A stretch of DNA of 64,000 nt, from assembly GCA_949317995.1 (NCBI GenBank), contig OX439049.1, forward strand, positions 13,950,395 through 14,014,394, written 5' to 3'. The notes under the pieces are model-generated. The model worked only from the letters and a program-made list of their open reading frames with translations, was not told where the DNA came from and did no database searches. The stretch comes from Acholoe squamosa. Lineage: Eukaryota > Annelida > Polychaeta > Phyllodocida > Polynoidae. This document shows, in pieces, positions 53,291 through 64,000 of this stretch; position 1 is the first letter of the stretch, and every line of letters begins with the position of its first letter. A program made the position numbers and the translations under genes.

Positions 53291-54564
53291 TCTTGTATGG
53301 AAAAATAAATCCATATAGGACTGTATATCTGTGTGTTGACTAAATAGTACCACAGTGTTGATATATACTTCTTTGCTTGGTGAAACCATAGATTGCAAGC
53401 CTTATATATATTGTATTCAGTGTAAAAATACTTGCCATGGCAATTTAATACAGATTCATGGTTTTCATGCATGTATATGATGAATTATGATTCATATACA
53501 GATGTGCACACATCGACTGAAACAATACTAGGGTGTGATGCATTGATTTATTGTAGAGAGAATTACCTCTTTCAACTGTCCCTATCTCTTCTATAAAACC
53601 ACTCCCTTTCTATATATATAGACAACCTTCAATCACAAATAGTCACTGAAGGTCAGGAGCAAAACCTTGGAAGGTGTTCATCGACACCCACTGACTTTCA
53701 CCCCTTTCTGTCTGGGGCCTCTGCTTTGATGTTATGTGAACTGTGCCCTGCCCTCTCCCATGAACCCCATGATACTTCTAGATTAGCCCCAGAGATTATT
53801 CCCAGAATGGTAGCTCATGCTACAAAGCCTCTACTATTCTGGTTATCATCCCTTAGTGGAGTGGTTGACTACTGCAGCTTATGGCCAGTGTAGTGTATTC
53901 AAGGGACCAGTAAGGGATAGTTTAGAGGGTGAGAGCAGCAGCATGCACAGATGATCAGCTACTCTGTGTGTATACAGGTCTCAGCCTTACAGAGTGGTAG
54001 TAGGAACAGTGTACAACTCCACCTCTATCAGCCATAAGTACATCCTTATACAGAGAGGCTGAACAAAATTGTCTTCCTGTACAAGAATGTAAAAATCACA
54101 TTGAGTCTTTTCATTGGACTTTGCTTACTTGGTTGGTATCTTTAGTCACGGGCATTTGTGTTGCTAGGGGTCTTCCTTGACTCTAATTAGGACACTTCAA
54201 ACACTTAAAACAAACCCTGCATTTGGATCTGGCTGTATTGGTTGTTCCACAAGGTAGCTCTCTATAGAGTAGGGGATTTATGACGTTCCAACCCTAGTCT
54301 GGGTCAACATATTTTTTTCATGGGTCTTGTTCCCATCCGATCTGGCCACTGCACCCCTCCCATGTTCTCTACCACTGCTAGCCCTAATACTCCTTTTTCA
54401 TTCAGCTCTGTGCCAGTTACTTGTTTCTAAAATAGGCCATTTTTTAACATTATGAAATCAGCTGTTATTCATATTTAATTGTAGAGAATTACCTGCCTTA
54501 TTCATGTCTGATAATTGGGTATGTTATACTTTATTTTCCTGGTTTACATTATATTTTGGAGAAT
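53291..54564. other. Shared duplication sequence, no gene
   Basis: Aligns with 25,200-26,870. No conserved coding frame or RNA gene was found. Confidence 0.5.
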
Positions 54565-54780
54565 TCATACTAGTGTAACCGTCACCATTGGAAAACTCCA
54601 ATCCCAACTGGGACTCGAACCTGGGTACTAAGCGAATGCTCCAACCGCTGAGCTATCGGGACGGTGCTTTGTCCAAGGTGAGGTATATGTGTGGATCATG
54701 GCAGGGTAGGAGAGAGTCACAGTGCAGTGGCTCCACCTGTTTTACCAGACGAACCTACCCTGCTACACTCATTTTGGCTT
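54565..54780 (-). mobile_element. tRNA-derived SINE-like insertion
   Basis: On the minus strand the 62-nt core 54,601-54,662 has pairing ends (GTCCCGA/TTGGGAT), a strong RNA polymerase III A box (TAGCTCAGCGGTTGG) and a B box (GGTTCGAGTCC), but a shortened anticodon region and a weak T stem, so it is not a working tRNA. Beside it, gcagggtagg and cctaccctgc (about 54,706 and 54,760) form a 10-bp stem. Copy A has no such sequence at this point. Confidence 0.6.
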
Positions 54781-56286
54781 TGAATTTTGAAAATCGACCG
54801 AAATTGAATTTTAAGAGCTAAATTTTGTCACCAAATTGAAAAAAACGCTCTGTGTTGCATGCATATGAGCTTCAGTGTTGAAAAGATATGAATTCTGTAT
54901 GCTCTGTTCTTATAGGTAGAATAAAAGTTGTTCACCACCATGAGTTGTCCCTGGCATACAGGCATTTTGGGTTAAAGTAATTCCATACGATGGTTGCTAT
55001 GGTGGTTGCAAGTAGGCAGGTACCATGCACGCATATTGACCACAAGATGGGGCCCCATAATACCTGAACATTATAGATGCATTCCATAGAATGTGTCTTG
55101 CCATGAGGTTGTGGTGTGACAACATCTCCTTTGGTAATACCGTCAATCAATGAGATCATAATAAAGCTTAGTTTCAGGAAGGTTTGTAGCCACATGAATT
55201 ATGTATACTATTCTGGGACATTTCTCAAATTAATAAGAGTCACTTATTAATGTTCTGAACAATAACAATATTCTCTGCTGTTTTACTTTCAAAAAGAATT
55301 TTCACCTTGATAAATCCCAATTTCATTGCACTTCTACCTACTTTCATGATGTTCTGTTATATGCATCCACCGGGGAAGATATATTCAGCTATGCAAAATC
55401 CTATCATATGCTCTACAGCCTATTGTCTAGCACCTGCACTTTCCATATACTACTAGCGGCTGCATAATGCATCAACCTTCCCTGTACTACTTCTCACTGT
55501 ACAACACCTGCAACTTTCTACATCTTTCTCACAGCTTCATCTGAAACCTGGCATTGGTCCTTTCAGCGTAAATATATTGCATATAAGTCACTGATGTAAG
55601 GCATACCCAGACTATGAGACCATTATTCTAGATAGAGGGAGCTATGAAAAAAGCATACTTTCTGTATAGCATATATAGAATCTATACCTCGCATTCAGGG
55701 TCATGCACATCCTCTCCTTTGTACTTTAGAGTTTATTTGTTTATTTGGCTGCTAAAATTAACTCAAAATTAAGGGAAGCGCCCCCTCCGTTTGGGCAGCG
55801 CCCCCTTCTCTTCCAAATGGTGGATCTGCCACCCTCCTTTAAGCCTTACTCTTCTTGGGAAATACAACGGATGACATACAAACCTTTGCCGTTTTTCTCT
55901 TCAACACTTTTCCACTGCTAATGTTTTACTGTACATCTGGTTGGAATAAGAAAGGATCATACAAGTACCAGCTCAGGCTTTTTAAGTGGATTGGGACATC
56001 TGAAAATCCTTTTTCTTTGTGGCTAAATCGTCCCTGAAATTGTCTTGCTGTCATACTTTTTTCTGTTTGTCACAGTTTCCCCCATTGCTGCATGATCCTA
56101 GGAATCAGTCCTCCATTACCAAGGTTGCTCACCATCATCTTTTTAGTATCGTGAAGAGGTTAGCTAAATGGACATGGGCTCATTACAGGTGACAGATACC
56201 TGACAAGGAGTCCTGAGGGAGGGCACGGGTTAATGGGTGAGGGCAGGTGTGATAAGCAGAGCATTTGGAAGGAGGGGGGATAGTAT
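54781..56286. other. Copy B sequence, no supported gene
   Basis: 55,214-55,560 matches copy A in two pieces, on either side of the DIRS-like insertion. The minus frame 54,932-55,195 encodes a hydrophobic peptide; its DNA is a diverged relative of 59,150-59,280 (ggtaaagta...gtaggcagatac). This suggests another old duplicate of an unrecognised sequence. A gcgccccctccgtttgggca repeat lies at 55,779-55,810. Confidence 0.45.
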
Positions 56287-59132
56287 TAGGCCAGGAAGTT
56301 TAGACTTTGAGGAACAAGCTGATTTTTTCAGTAAAGATGCCCAGAGGGGTCATGAAACACATATTCAACTCCCTGCAAATCTCCCTTGTCCTAGCTCGGA
56401 AATTCAAGATGGCATCCAAACTGGCATTTTCTTCAAATACTGTTATTCTTCATTCTATACTTGAGTTACCATGATAAAAATGTTTACCCCTTTAGATACT
56501 TAGTTACTTAGAACATTCTAGCATTTGAAAGCACTCGTTATATTGTTATATACTGAAATCCTTATCAACATTTGTTGATCTTATGTATACATTATTCATT
56601 TGATTTTAAATAGAAAAACATTACATCATGTTTGCTGTAAAGAAACTCAATGAACTGTTTTTTGTGTGCATTGAATTACGTTGGCACTTGAATAGACGTA
56701 TGCATTAGCTGTTGTTGTATAATTTTATTCTTTCGTACAATGAGTAGCTGAAAACATATTTCCTGATGCACAACCTTCCAATTCTTTATTGATAGTATGT
56801 ATGCACAGTATACTCAAACCCAGAGGAGTTCCTCTTTACATCTGTTATCAATATCAATCATTGGTGCTGTTCTGTTATTGCAGGTGTCTCCCCTGCAGTT
56901 TTTGCACATTGATGTGCAAAACATGCCCATTGCATTGCAGTGACATGATTGTGTGCATCCAACTGCATTGCAGCCACAACTTTCTAGTTTTAGCAGCTTA
57001 CCTGGTGCTGGGGCTCGTCCATTCCTATGGGTACTGAAACTCTCTCCTCAAGTCTCCATCCCCATTCTGCTGGGAGCAAGGAGTAGGCCAGCCATTCCTG
57101 CACTCTATGGTATTCTCTGCACGGATGTTGCTTGCCTGCAGCACAAGTTAGGCTGGACAACTGAAATAAGGACCTCAGTGACTCTTTTGCAATTGCCCTC
57201 TAATATGCAAAGGTACAATATTCATTTAATGTTTGTGAATCCATAAACCTTGAGAAGAAACTACTCTCCAATGACCTCAACTTCAGTGTGTGTCCGTATC
57301 TTCATAGTCTTGATTTTTATGGACCATATTCAAAGCCTTTTGTTTATCTTGGCGGTGGAAGGCATACATGGTATCACATCCTGCTATGGCATGAATAGGA
57401 AGTAAATGATGCAGAGTCTTTCCAATTGCATTTTGCATTTTGAAATCTTGTACAGAATACATGGTGGCAGATCCCACTTTCACAGCATCATCACAATTTA
57501 CAGAAGAATCTGCAACTATTCCAGTTGAATTAAAAACAAGTTGGTTTCTCCCATTTCATTGAATGGTGGATGTGCCTGAAACCAATCCATGAAGATCTGC
57601 CAATCTTGCTGTCTCTTGTCTGGCAGCTGGGTCCCAAGCCTTTATGTTGCTCTGCGCAGGGGTTCTTGTGCACTACAGTGAGTTGCTCCAATGCATCACA
57701 AACAAGTACACACTGAGGTAAGCAATGTACCCATTTTGTTAGAGTACCTTCTGTTATGCCCCTACCATATGTCAACCCACCTGCTGTTTTCAGCATGCCA
57801 TTAGAAACTGTTTGATTGTTTGGTAAGAGAAGTTCCCTCCCAGAATTCCTCACACCGTCAGAATGTAATGTAGCCCTTCTCTGTCAACTTTGAGTATTCC
57901 CCTCCAGGTATTGTGTGCTTGAGAGCTTCCATCTGTTGAAGGTACAGTCTAGCTGAGTTGGCATATGGTAGATGACCTGCAGCATGGAACTGACGGATCA
58001 TCAGCCTCACAGTGAGCAGGTGCATCTCCCAAGTATCTGTCCTCTCGGCATATGGAAATTGTAAAACAAGTTCCACCTGTCCGACATTCTGCTCTTGATA
58101 CTGAAATGATCGGTAAACAATTTTCAATGCCCCTTGTCTATGTTATCCATACATTTTGGTGTCTTCATTAAGATGCAGATAATAACTGGGAATGTGAGAA
58201 TATTAGCACATAGTGCACATGAATAGGCATGACCAGTCAACATGTCTTCAACTGATGCCTTTGCATACACAGTTTCCCATAGGTCTACCAACCCACTTCC
58301 ATTCATTATATAGCCAGTGCTGCCAAGGAAGGACATTAGGAGGTGGAATCCCCCACGCTACAATTTCTGCAGCTTTCACATGGAGTGATTGATTGAATGT
58401 CAGAGGACATGTGCTGAGATGATTCTTCTCACAATCCTTCTTTGCAAAGCACAGTGTAGTGTAGATTGTGCTTAGATTAGACGTTCCTAGGTTTATGAAG
58501 GGTAGTGTCTCAATTCATGGACACTAATAACCATGACCTGTGACTACCACTTTCATATAGCCACTCCATGAAGGACATGGTCCTAGCAATAGAACATGAC
58601 CTACAACCCATAGGCAATCAGTTGCACTGGCTATCTGCAAACATGTTCGGTCTTCATGCATTGTAAGAGGCTGAACAGTAACTGATTTTGGCCTTGGGCA
58701 GGAGGCTTTCAGTAAGTCTGAATCAGAATTTGTCAAAATTTGTCAATTGTTTGAGCAGATGACAGCATAACTAAGGGTTGATTAAGGTTTACAGCGGTGA
58801 CTGATGTATAAGATGTTGATAAGGATTTCAGTATATAACAATATAATGAGTTCTTTCAAATGCTAGAATGTTCTAAAAAATCTAAGTATCTAAAGGAGCT
58901 AAACATTTTTATCATGGTAACTCAAAAATAGAATGAAGAATAACATTATTTGAAGAAAAATGCCAATCCAGACACCATCTTCAATTCCCAAGCGAGCACA
59001 AGGAGGATTTGCGGGGAGTTTTAGTATGTGTATGTCTTTCATGACCCCTCCGGGCATATTTCCTAAAAAAATCAGCTTGTTCCGAATTTCTTTACCCTTT
59101 GGGCCTTTTTTGAGCTAAAATTCCTGGCCTAT
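56287..59132 (-). mobile_element. Element with ~300-bp terminal inverted repeats and one decayed gene
   Basis: The left arm 56,287-56,571 and right arm 58,813-59,132 are reverse complements with scattered differences: taggccaggaa, aacaagctgatttttt, gaggggtcatgaaa, ttgagttaccatgataaaaa, ttctagcatttgaaag and gttatatactgaaatcctta all recur in inverse order. The interior contains a single recognisable protein-coding relic, on the minus strand. Copy A lacks all of it. No known transposase motif was recognised. Confidence 0.8.
56875..58736 (-). pseudogene. Decayed uncharacterised GCDT-motif/Cys-rich protein
   Basis: Minus-strand blocks read in order. 58,736-58,524 is weak. 58,336-58,124 contains M-S-F-L-G-S-T-G-Y-I-M-N-G-S-G. 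58,127-57,858 contains Y-R-S-F-Q-Y-Q-E-Q-N-V-G-Q-V-E. 57,853-57,530 contains L-K-T-A-G-G-L-T-Y-G-R-G-I-T. 57,483-57,283 contains P-I-H-A-I-A-G-C-D-T. Then 57,109-57,012 has E-W-G-W-R-L, and after a one-base shift 56,980-56,875 has nine Cys in about 35 residues (C-G-C-x5-C-x3-C-x-C pattern). Frameshifts and stops separate the blocks. From memory, this combination recurs in many uncharacterised invertebrate proteins; no function is established to my knowledge. It fills the interior of the TIR element, so it is either cargo or the element's own protein. Confidence 0.65.
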
Positions 59133-60405
59133 ATGCAGACTTGGGTCAAGCTTACAATGACTTGGGGGTAAAGTAGGTCTGCCTGCTGATTGCTGTAGTG
59201 GTAACATGTAGGCAGATACTATGCGTAGCAATATTCCCCACCAAAAGGGGAACCATGATGCCTAAACGCAAGAATGTATCTGGTGGCGAGATTAGTCTTG
59301 GGTATGGTGGGGAAGTGGGATGGAATGGTGAGCCCTGTGGACATAGGAATTTGGACAGACTGACAATCATTGCCCAACCAACCCTGAAAATATGGAATGT
59401 GTGGATATCGCCAGCATCAGAAAATTATTTTGTTAGATGTTAGTAAGTTAACTCCAGATATAAATGTATTAGCCGGATATCTTTGACACTTTTGAGATTT
59501 AAAAATGAACCAATATATCTCCCAATATAGGTAAGGCCTCTGAGAATATTTTGTGTTTCAGGTGACTCAACCCTACCAAAGCAAAGCAGGACTTACCTTA
59601 GCTTTTATCTCCAATTGATGAGAACCTGTTTTGGGGATGAGATTTTCATTTGATTTATTCATCTGTGTGACATGAGTTCCACCAAACCCCTGTTCTTAAA
59701 AACTGACCACTCACAAAACCTATACCAAGCCTACATGTGCCGACCATCAGAATATAACAGATATGTATGGGTACCTATGGCAGCCACAGCTGCCACCATT
59801 TACTTCACACAATTGCTGCCGGAAGCACATTAATCATTGGCCTCACAGTGATTCTGTGTAAAGTGAAACACCTACTGCTGTGTGAACGACATACTACGTC
59901 AAAATGTCAGTAAGGTAACTGTGACACATATGACACCTAGCCAGGGATGTAGACAGTAGTTAACCAGTCACTAAGTTAATGACTGAGTTAAGTGCTTCAG
60001 ATATATCAATGTGAGACCACTGGATAGTTTCGTACATGATAAGGGATCTACCGTAAGTAGGGACGTCTTTAACACTGCCAGAGGTGTAGGGAGTAAATCT
60101 TCATTGGGAGGGGCCCAGATGTGGCCCCCCACAACCTCCTTGAACTTTTGGCTCAAGCATGATGACGCCTATACATAATTATCTTCATAGAATTTGAATA
60201 GGAAAGCAAGTTTTGGTGAATTTTAGGCTCAGGCCCCCATTTTACCTATCCCATTACCACATCCATCTAATTTGAGATGCAAGGTTTTAGCTTATTGTTC
60301 AATTTATCATGAATTCTTGGGGGCCAGACATACTTAGGCCTCCCTCCTTTAAGTTTCGGGGGGGGGGGCCCAGGCCCCCATGCCATGTTGCATGTTGGAC
60401 AGAAT
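59133..60405. other. Copy-B-only sequence, no gene
   Basis: 59,150-59,280 is a diverged relative of 54,950-55,070. A 10-G run lies at 60,359. Nothing else is recognised. Confidence 0.45.
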
Positions 60406-62329
60406 AAGCACAATGCAGTTCAAGCTTTATAACTTTGCTATCAGCCCTCAATTTCCCAATTGCCTTTTTAATAATATGACACCTGATTTTGAGATCTGAC
60501 AAACTGAAGGGAGGTGGGATTCATTATTGATAATCTACTCATTTTGAATCTATCTAGTCAATGATACAGAGATAAATGGCAAGTTCTAGATGGAACATGA
60601 AGGTTAGCAAGGGTAAGTACAGAGAGGTATAGGACTGAATCTCACTACCTTCGATCCCTCGCAATTCAGACAATTGCCAATTAAGTCTTATTTAAAAAAA
60701 GATAGTGGACTCAGATCCTTCTTTAGATAATTGTCTTTCTCTAACATATCTCCTTGCAGCTTCCAGATCTGAACTAGTGAGGTTTGATCTGTGTACAGGG
60801 AGTAAGAGCAAGTCTTTTAGTATGGTACCAATCCAGCAGATGCTCTCCAAGCAGAGTCCCTGCTGCAGCCAAGACTCACTGTTCAGGAAGTCAGCAACAA
60901 AAAATCTGCTTGGAGAGCAGATGCCGTAGTCATGAGCTTTATTGTTGTTGAAGGCAGAATTGAGGAGAGGGGGAATTGGGTGACTGTTGGGCACTAGAAA
61001 TAATGGGAAGCCCTGTCAATGAATGGTACCTGCCTGCTGTTTTCATTTCTGCACTACAGGACATTTAGATAAAATAGATATGACAAGAGGGGATGGTGAT
61101 GGCTGGTAAAGTCGGAGTGGAGTGGGGTAATCACAGTGGTTTCAGAAACTGCTATGATGGAGCAGAAACATAAACAGCATTCCCTTCCAAATTTCAGCTT
61201 GAAATGAATACCAGTCCCTGGGAAATGGGGAAGCTCTGGCTATTGAGAGCTGCATTTGCTTTTTGATCAAATAGCTAAAAGAGATTATTGAGAGAAGGGT
61301 TATTTCCACTTTGGGGCTGATGCAAAAGGGAACACTTTTTATTGAAGGAAAGGGGCCGTGGGCCAGTGAAAATATGAATGCATGGAGTGTTATTTCCTCT
61401 AGATCAGTGTACATAATTTTTCCAAGAGTATGAAAGTGGGTGAAAACATTAAAGATAATGTGTTATTAAAGCAAAAGATGATTGTATGACACTACTTAAT
61501 GCCATTAAATCATACAAAGAAGAATTATCATCATCAAAGCATCATCAAAGAGGAACAACGTCTCCTGATACCAAATCACCAGAATCTTTACTGGATACAT
61601 TTAGTTAAACCCTACAGACTATCATGTGGAGATCCAGCTACAGTTGTATATGTTGCAGCCTCGCATATAAACCAGATAGGGTACCTATGATTAGAGAAGT
61701 TGTGGAAGGAAGGAGGGGATGGCAATGGGGAAATGAAGGAAGGAAAAGGAAATAATAGGAAGAGAAGGCCCAAATGATGCAGGAGGAAAGGGGAAGCATT
61801 GGGAGGAAGATGGGCAGAATGAATTGAATTCATTCATTTGAATTGAATTAATCTTATTGTTTCATCCACTGTCTTCCTCTACAATAAGGGATGACCATAG
61901 TAGAGATGAAATGGACATCTGTATACTAAAAATGATAATGGATAGTAGAATGATGCCAGGCTGCAAGGGATGACATTTTATTAGTGTGGTAGGAAGTAGT
62001 TAAATAGGGAAAGGATAGTGCGGAAAGGGGTTAATCCTTGCAGTGAACTGGGAAGAGCCTTTGGGTGAGGGCAGACAGGATTACTACATCCATCACCTTC
62101 CGGTGAGGATTATACAGTCTGTCTGACACTTCAATAGTTTAAAGCTGTCAGCAGGGTGACCGATGAGCAAAGGGATGACCCGGGGTAGGAGGATCCAGGG
62201 TGGAGAGGGGGGATATGTCTCAGAAGTAGTGAGATTGTAGAGGCAAAGCCCTGGAGGTGCTGCAATTAGGGTGGGGTGTAAAAGAGGTTATATTTCATGT
62301 GAAAACACCTCATTCTGTTTTTGCATGCG
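60406..62329. other. Right end of copy B, no gene
   Basis: Aligns with 35,095-36,926 throughout, with small indels. Frames present in one copy are broken in the other. Shared landmarks are tcagcagggtgaccgatgag and gattactacatc. Confidence 0.6.
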
Positions 62330-63553
62330 ATTCGCCAAATCACCAATGACAAAGCTGGATGGCATTTCTTTGTAATTCATAGAATTGATCAACAAATGCA
62401 TGACATGAATGCAGAGAATCAAATGAATCAATACACTTTAATCAGTTTTTAATTTCTAAACCACTAATTCCCATTTTACTATCATTCTATATTAATGCCA
62501 AAACCTGAAGCTCAACCAATCCCTCTAGCTGTGTCATTATTTGCCCAATTTGGCTTTATTCAAAAAGAAGGGCTTTTGAAGTATTGATCGTTAAAATTGG
62601 AGTCTGTGGAAATGGTGCAAGGCCTCACCGAACAAGCTGGGTAAATAGTGAAGAACGCCTGACTTAAAAAGCTGAACCAAAGTTATTATAAGATATACAT
62701 GAGTGTAATTATGAGACTGTTTACAAGTGGAAAGGGACAATGCTAGAATTCCTTTTGATTACTATAAAAACTGGTAATTACTGTTGGCCATGAGGGGGGA
62801 GGTTTGGCAATAAATCCTGGTCATAGCAATCAGTCACACATGATCGGTGGTGCTACACATAAGAAATATTTCCCATCCAGAAATCACACTCAATTAACCA
62901 AGAGAACATTTTATGTGGCTTAAATCAAAGACAAAAATATCCATTTCAAAAATTAATTTTTGTCTGACTTATTTAGAATGGGTTTAAAAACATTGCGTTC
63001 CCAATAAAAGTGAGTGGAAATAATGAGCCTTGTGGCAATTAAGCATGTCTAGTTCCACAAATAGAGCAACTGCACACAATGTGACCAAATCTGTAATTGC
63101 ATGTAAATGTTGGCATGTCTTACTTATTGTAATGATTGATGATAGACAGGGCCAAGTCATGTAGATAAACTGGTCAACTCAGCAGACTGCTCAGACTCCA
63201 TATTCTCTGTAGGTTATCTCATACATTTTTTGCCCAGTGGCTATGGATGTATCTTGCAGAGGTGTTTATTGGGCCATGTTTCTCAGTTGGCTGGAAAACA
63301 TTTATATTTTGGCTTATAATATTAGATCCTGTTTTCTGTTTTGTAGAGCCTACTCTTGGCCCAGCTAGGCCTTGGTCTTATCCCCAAGTTAATCAGATCG
63401 GCTTGGTAGGTTTGCTAAAAGTGCCAATTGACATTCCCTGGCAGTTTTATCACACCATATAACATTATAGCTATCTTGCGCCTACATGCCTTGCTTTGAC
63501 TGTGAATCATTGGGTTCTTTGACATTAATCTAGCTACACCCAATTTCCCACAG
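62330..63553. other. Sequence outside the duplication, no supported gene
   Basis: Not repeated elsewhere in the window. A good acceptor-like tract (tcctgttttctgttttgtag) ends at 63,347, followed by short open frames in more than one phase, with no recognisable protein. Confidence 0.45.
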
Positions 63554-63700
63554 CCAGTGGTGTTCTTTGGTGTCAAAGGCACAAACCAGACCTTGCAATT
63601 ATGGCTTAGCCATATGGGGCATCTAATCCACAAAGATGGGTCAGTAGAACTAGAAGAGGTCACCTTTACTACCATAAATCAACTTATACATATGGTCTAA
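63554..63700 (+). CDS. Candidate exon, unknown protein
   Basis: After caatttcccacag, a 48-codon frame runs to TAA at 63,698. It starts P-V-V-F-F-G-V-K-G-T-N-Q-T and ends T-T-I-N-Q-L-I-H-M-V. The composition is protein-like, but I do not recognise it, and the minus strand is also open. Low confidence without an upstream partner exon. Confidence 0.25.
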   Translation, partial: PVVFFGVKGTNQTLQLWLSHMGHLIHKDGSVELEEVTFTTINQLIHMV

Positions 63701-64000
63701 GCCTATTTTATAGGACTTCTAGCATCCATGCAGCTTCATTGACTGGGTAAAACACCATTATAAAGTCAACTGCGTAGTTGAGTAATATTCTATGAAGGCA
63801 TATAGCAGTCTTTCATAAGGACAGGATAATTACACCATCTTGCAAACTCGTTGGATTTAAGATATGAATAAGTTTAAGTATTAAACATCCTTTATTCTAA
63901 AACCATCTACATCTTTCCAGAGTGCAGTAGCATTAAAGTATTTAAAATGTGATGTATAGGCCAATAAATGAAAGTGCATGGCCCTGGCCCTAAGGGATGC
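63701..64000. other. Window end, nothing recognised
   Basis: AT-rich sequence with no gene, repeat or RNA identified. Confidence 0.4.

Larger units (their letters stand above)
37535..62329. repeat. Segmental duplication, copy B
   Basis: Direct-orientation partner of 3,165-36,926. After the shared first 140 bp, a 3.9-kb stretch (37,673-41,622) is present only here, then colinearity resumes in the MGAT3 gene. The right boundary is abrupt: after tctgtttttgcatgc copy B reads gattcgcc while copy A reads agatgtc. Confidence 0.9.

Noticed and set aside
55855-56037. 60-codon hydrophobic plus frame
   Set aside because: No similarity, no splice signals, no counterpart.
57283-58336. Several separate small genes
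   Set aside because: The frames follow each other in one direction and form one broken protein, so they are given as a single pseudogene.

Overview
The window is nuclear DNA of an animal. It has spliced genes with GT/AG introns, non-LTR and DIRS-like retroelements, many short non-autonomous DNA transposons, satellites and an (AT)n microsatellite. No ribosomal RNA, operon or bacterial signal is visible. The AT-rich sequence and repeat mix suggest an invertebrate, perhaps a deuterostome, but nothing here fixes the species.

Layout. The 3' part of a monocarboxylate-transporter-like (SLC16/MFS) gene lies on + at 1,206-2,990; its first exon(s) are outside the window or not recognised. From 3,165 onward most of the window is one segmental duplication: copy A (3,165-36,926), a 608-bp spacer, and copy B (37,535-62,329). 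Copy B holds an intact, long-stemmed MGAT3-type N-acetylglucosaminyltransferase (GT17) on - at 41,623-43,920. Copy A holds the same gene as a pseudogene (3,298-5,448) with nonsense codons, frameshifts and a loss that removes the DADE motif. Inside each copy lies an older, more diverged duplication (P1 at about 9.2-16.4 kb, P2 at about 21.9-25.2 kb and 48.5-53.3 kb; P1 is cut short in copy B).

The two copies differ mainly by insertions, so each serves as the empty site for the other. Copy A gained a pair of ~1-kb inverted repeats, two related TIR elements (one carrying 106-bp and ~83-115-bp satellites), a TIR element with repeated TIR motifs, two 72-bp perfect-hairpin elements, piggyBac-like MITEs flanked by TTAA, a LINE fragment and a DIRS-like element. 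Copy B carries a tRNA-derived SINE-like insertion, a TIR element with repeated TIR motifs (39,341-40,164), and a 2.8-kb element with ~300-bp terminal inverted repeats. The only recognisable coding content of that last element is a decayed member of an uncharacterised protein family with an H-A-x-x-GCDT motif and a Cys-rich tail.

The last 1.7 kb is outside the duplication, with only a weak exon candidate. Apart from the transporter and MGAT3, the visible coding potential belongs to mobile elements. All duplications, element boundaries and empty sites were found by eye-alignment within the window.
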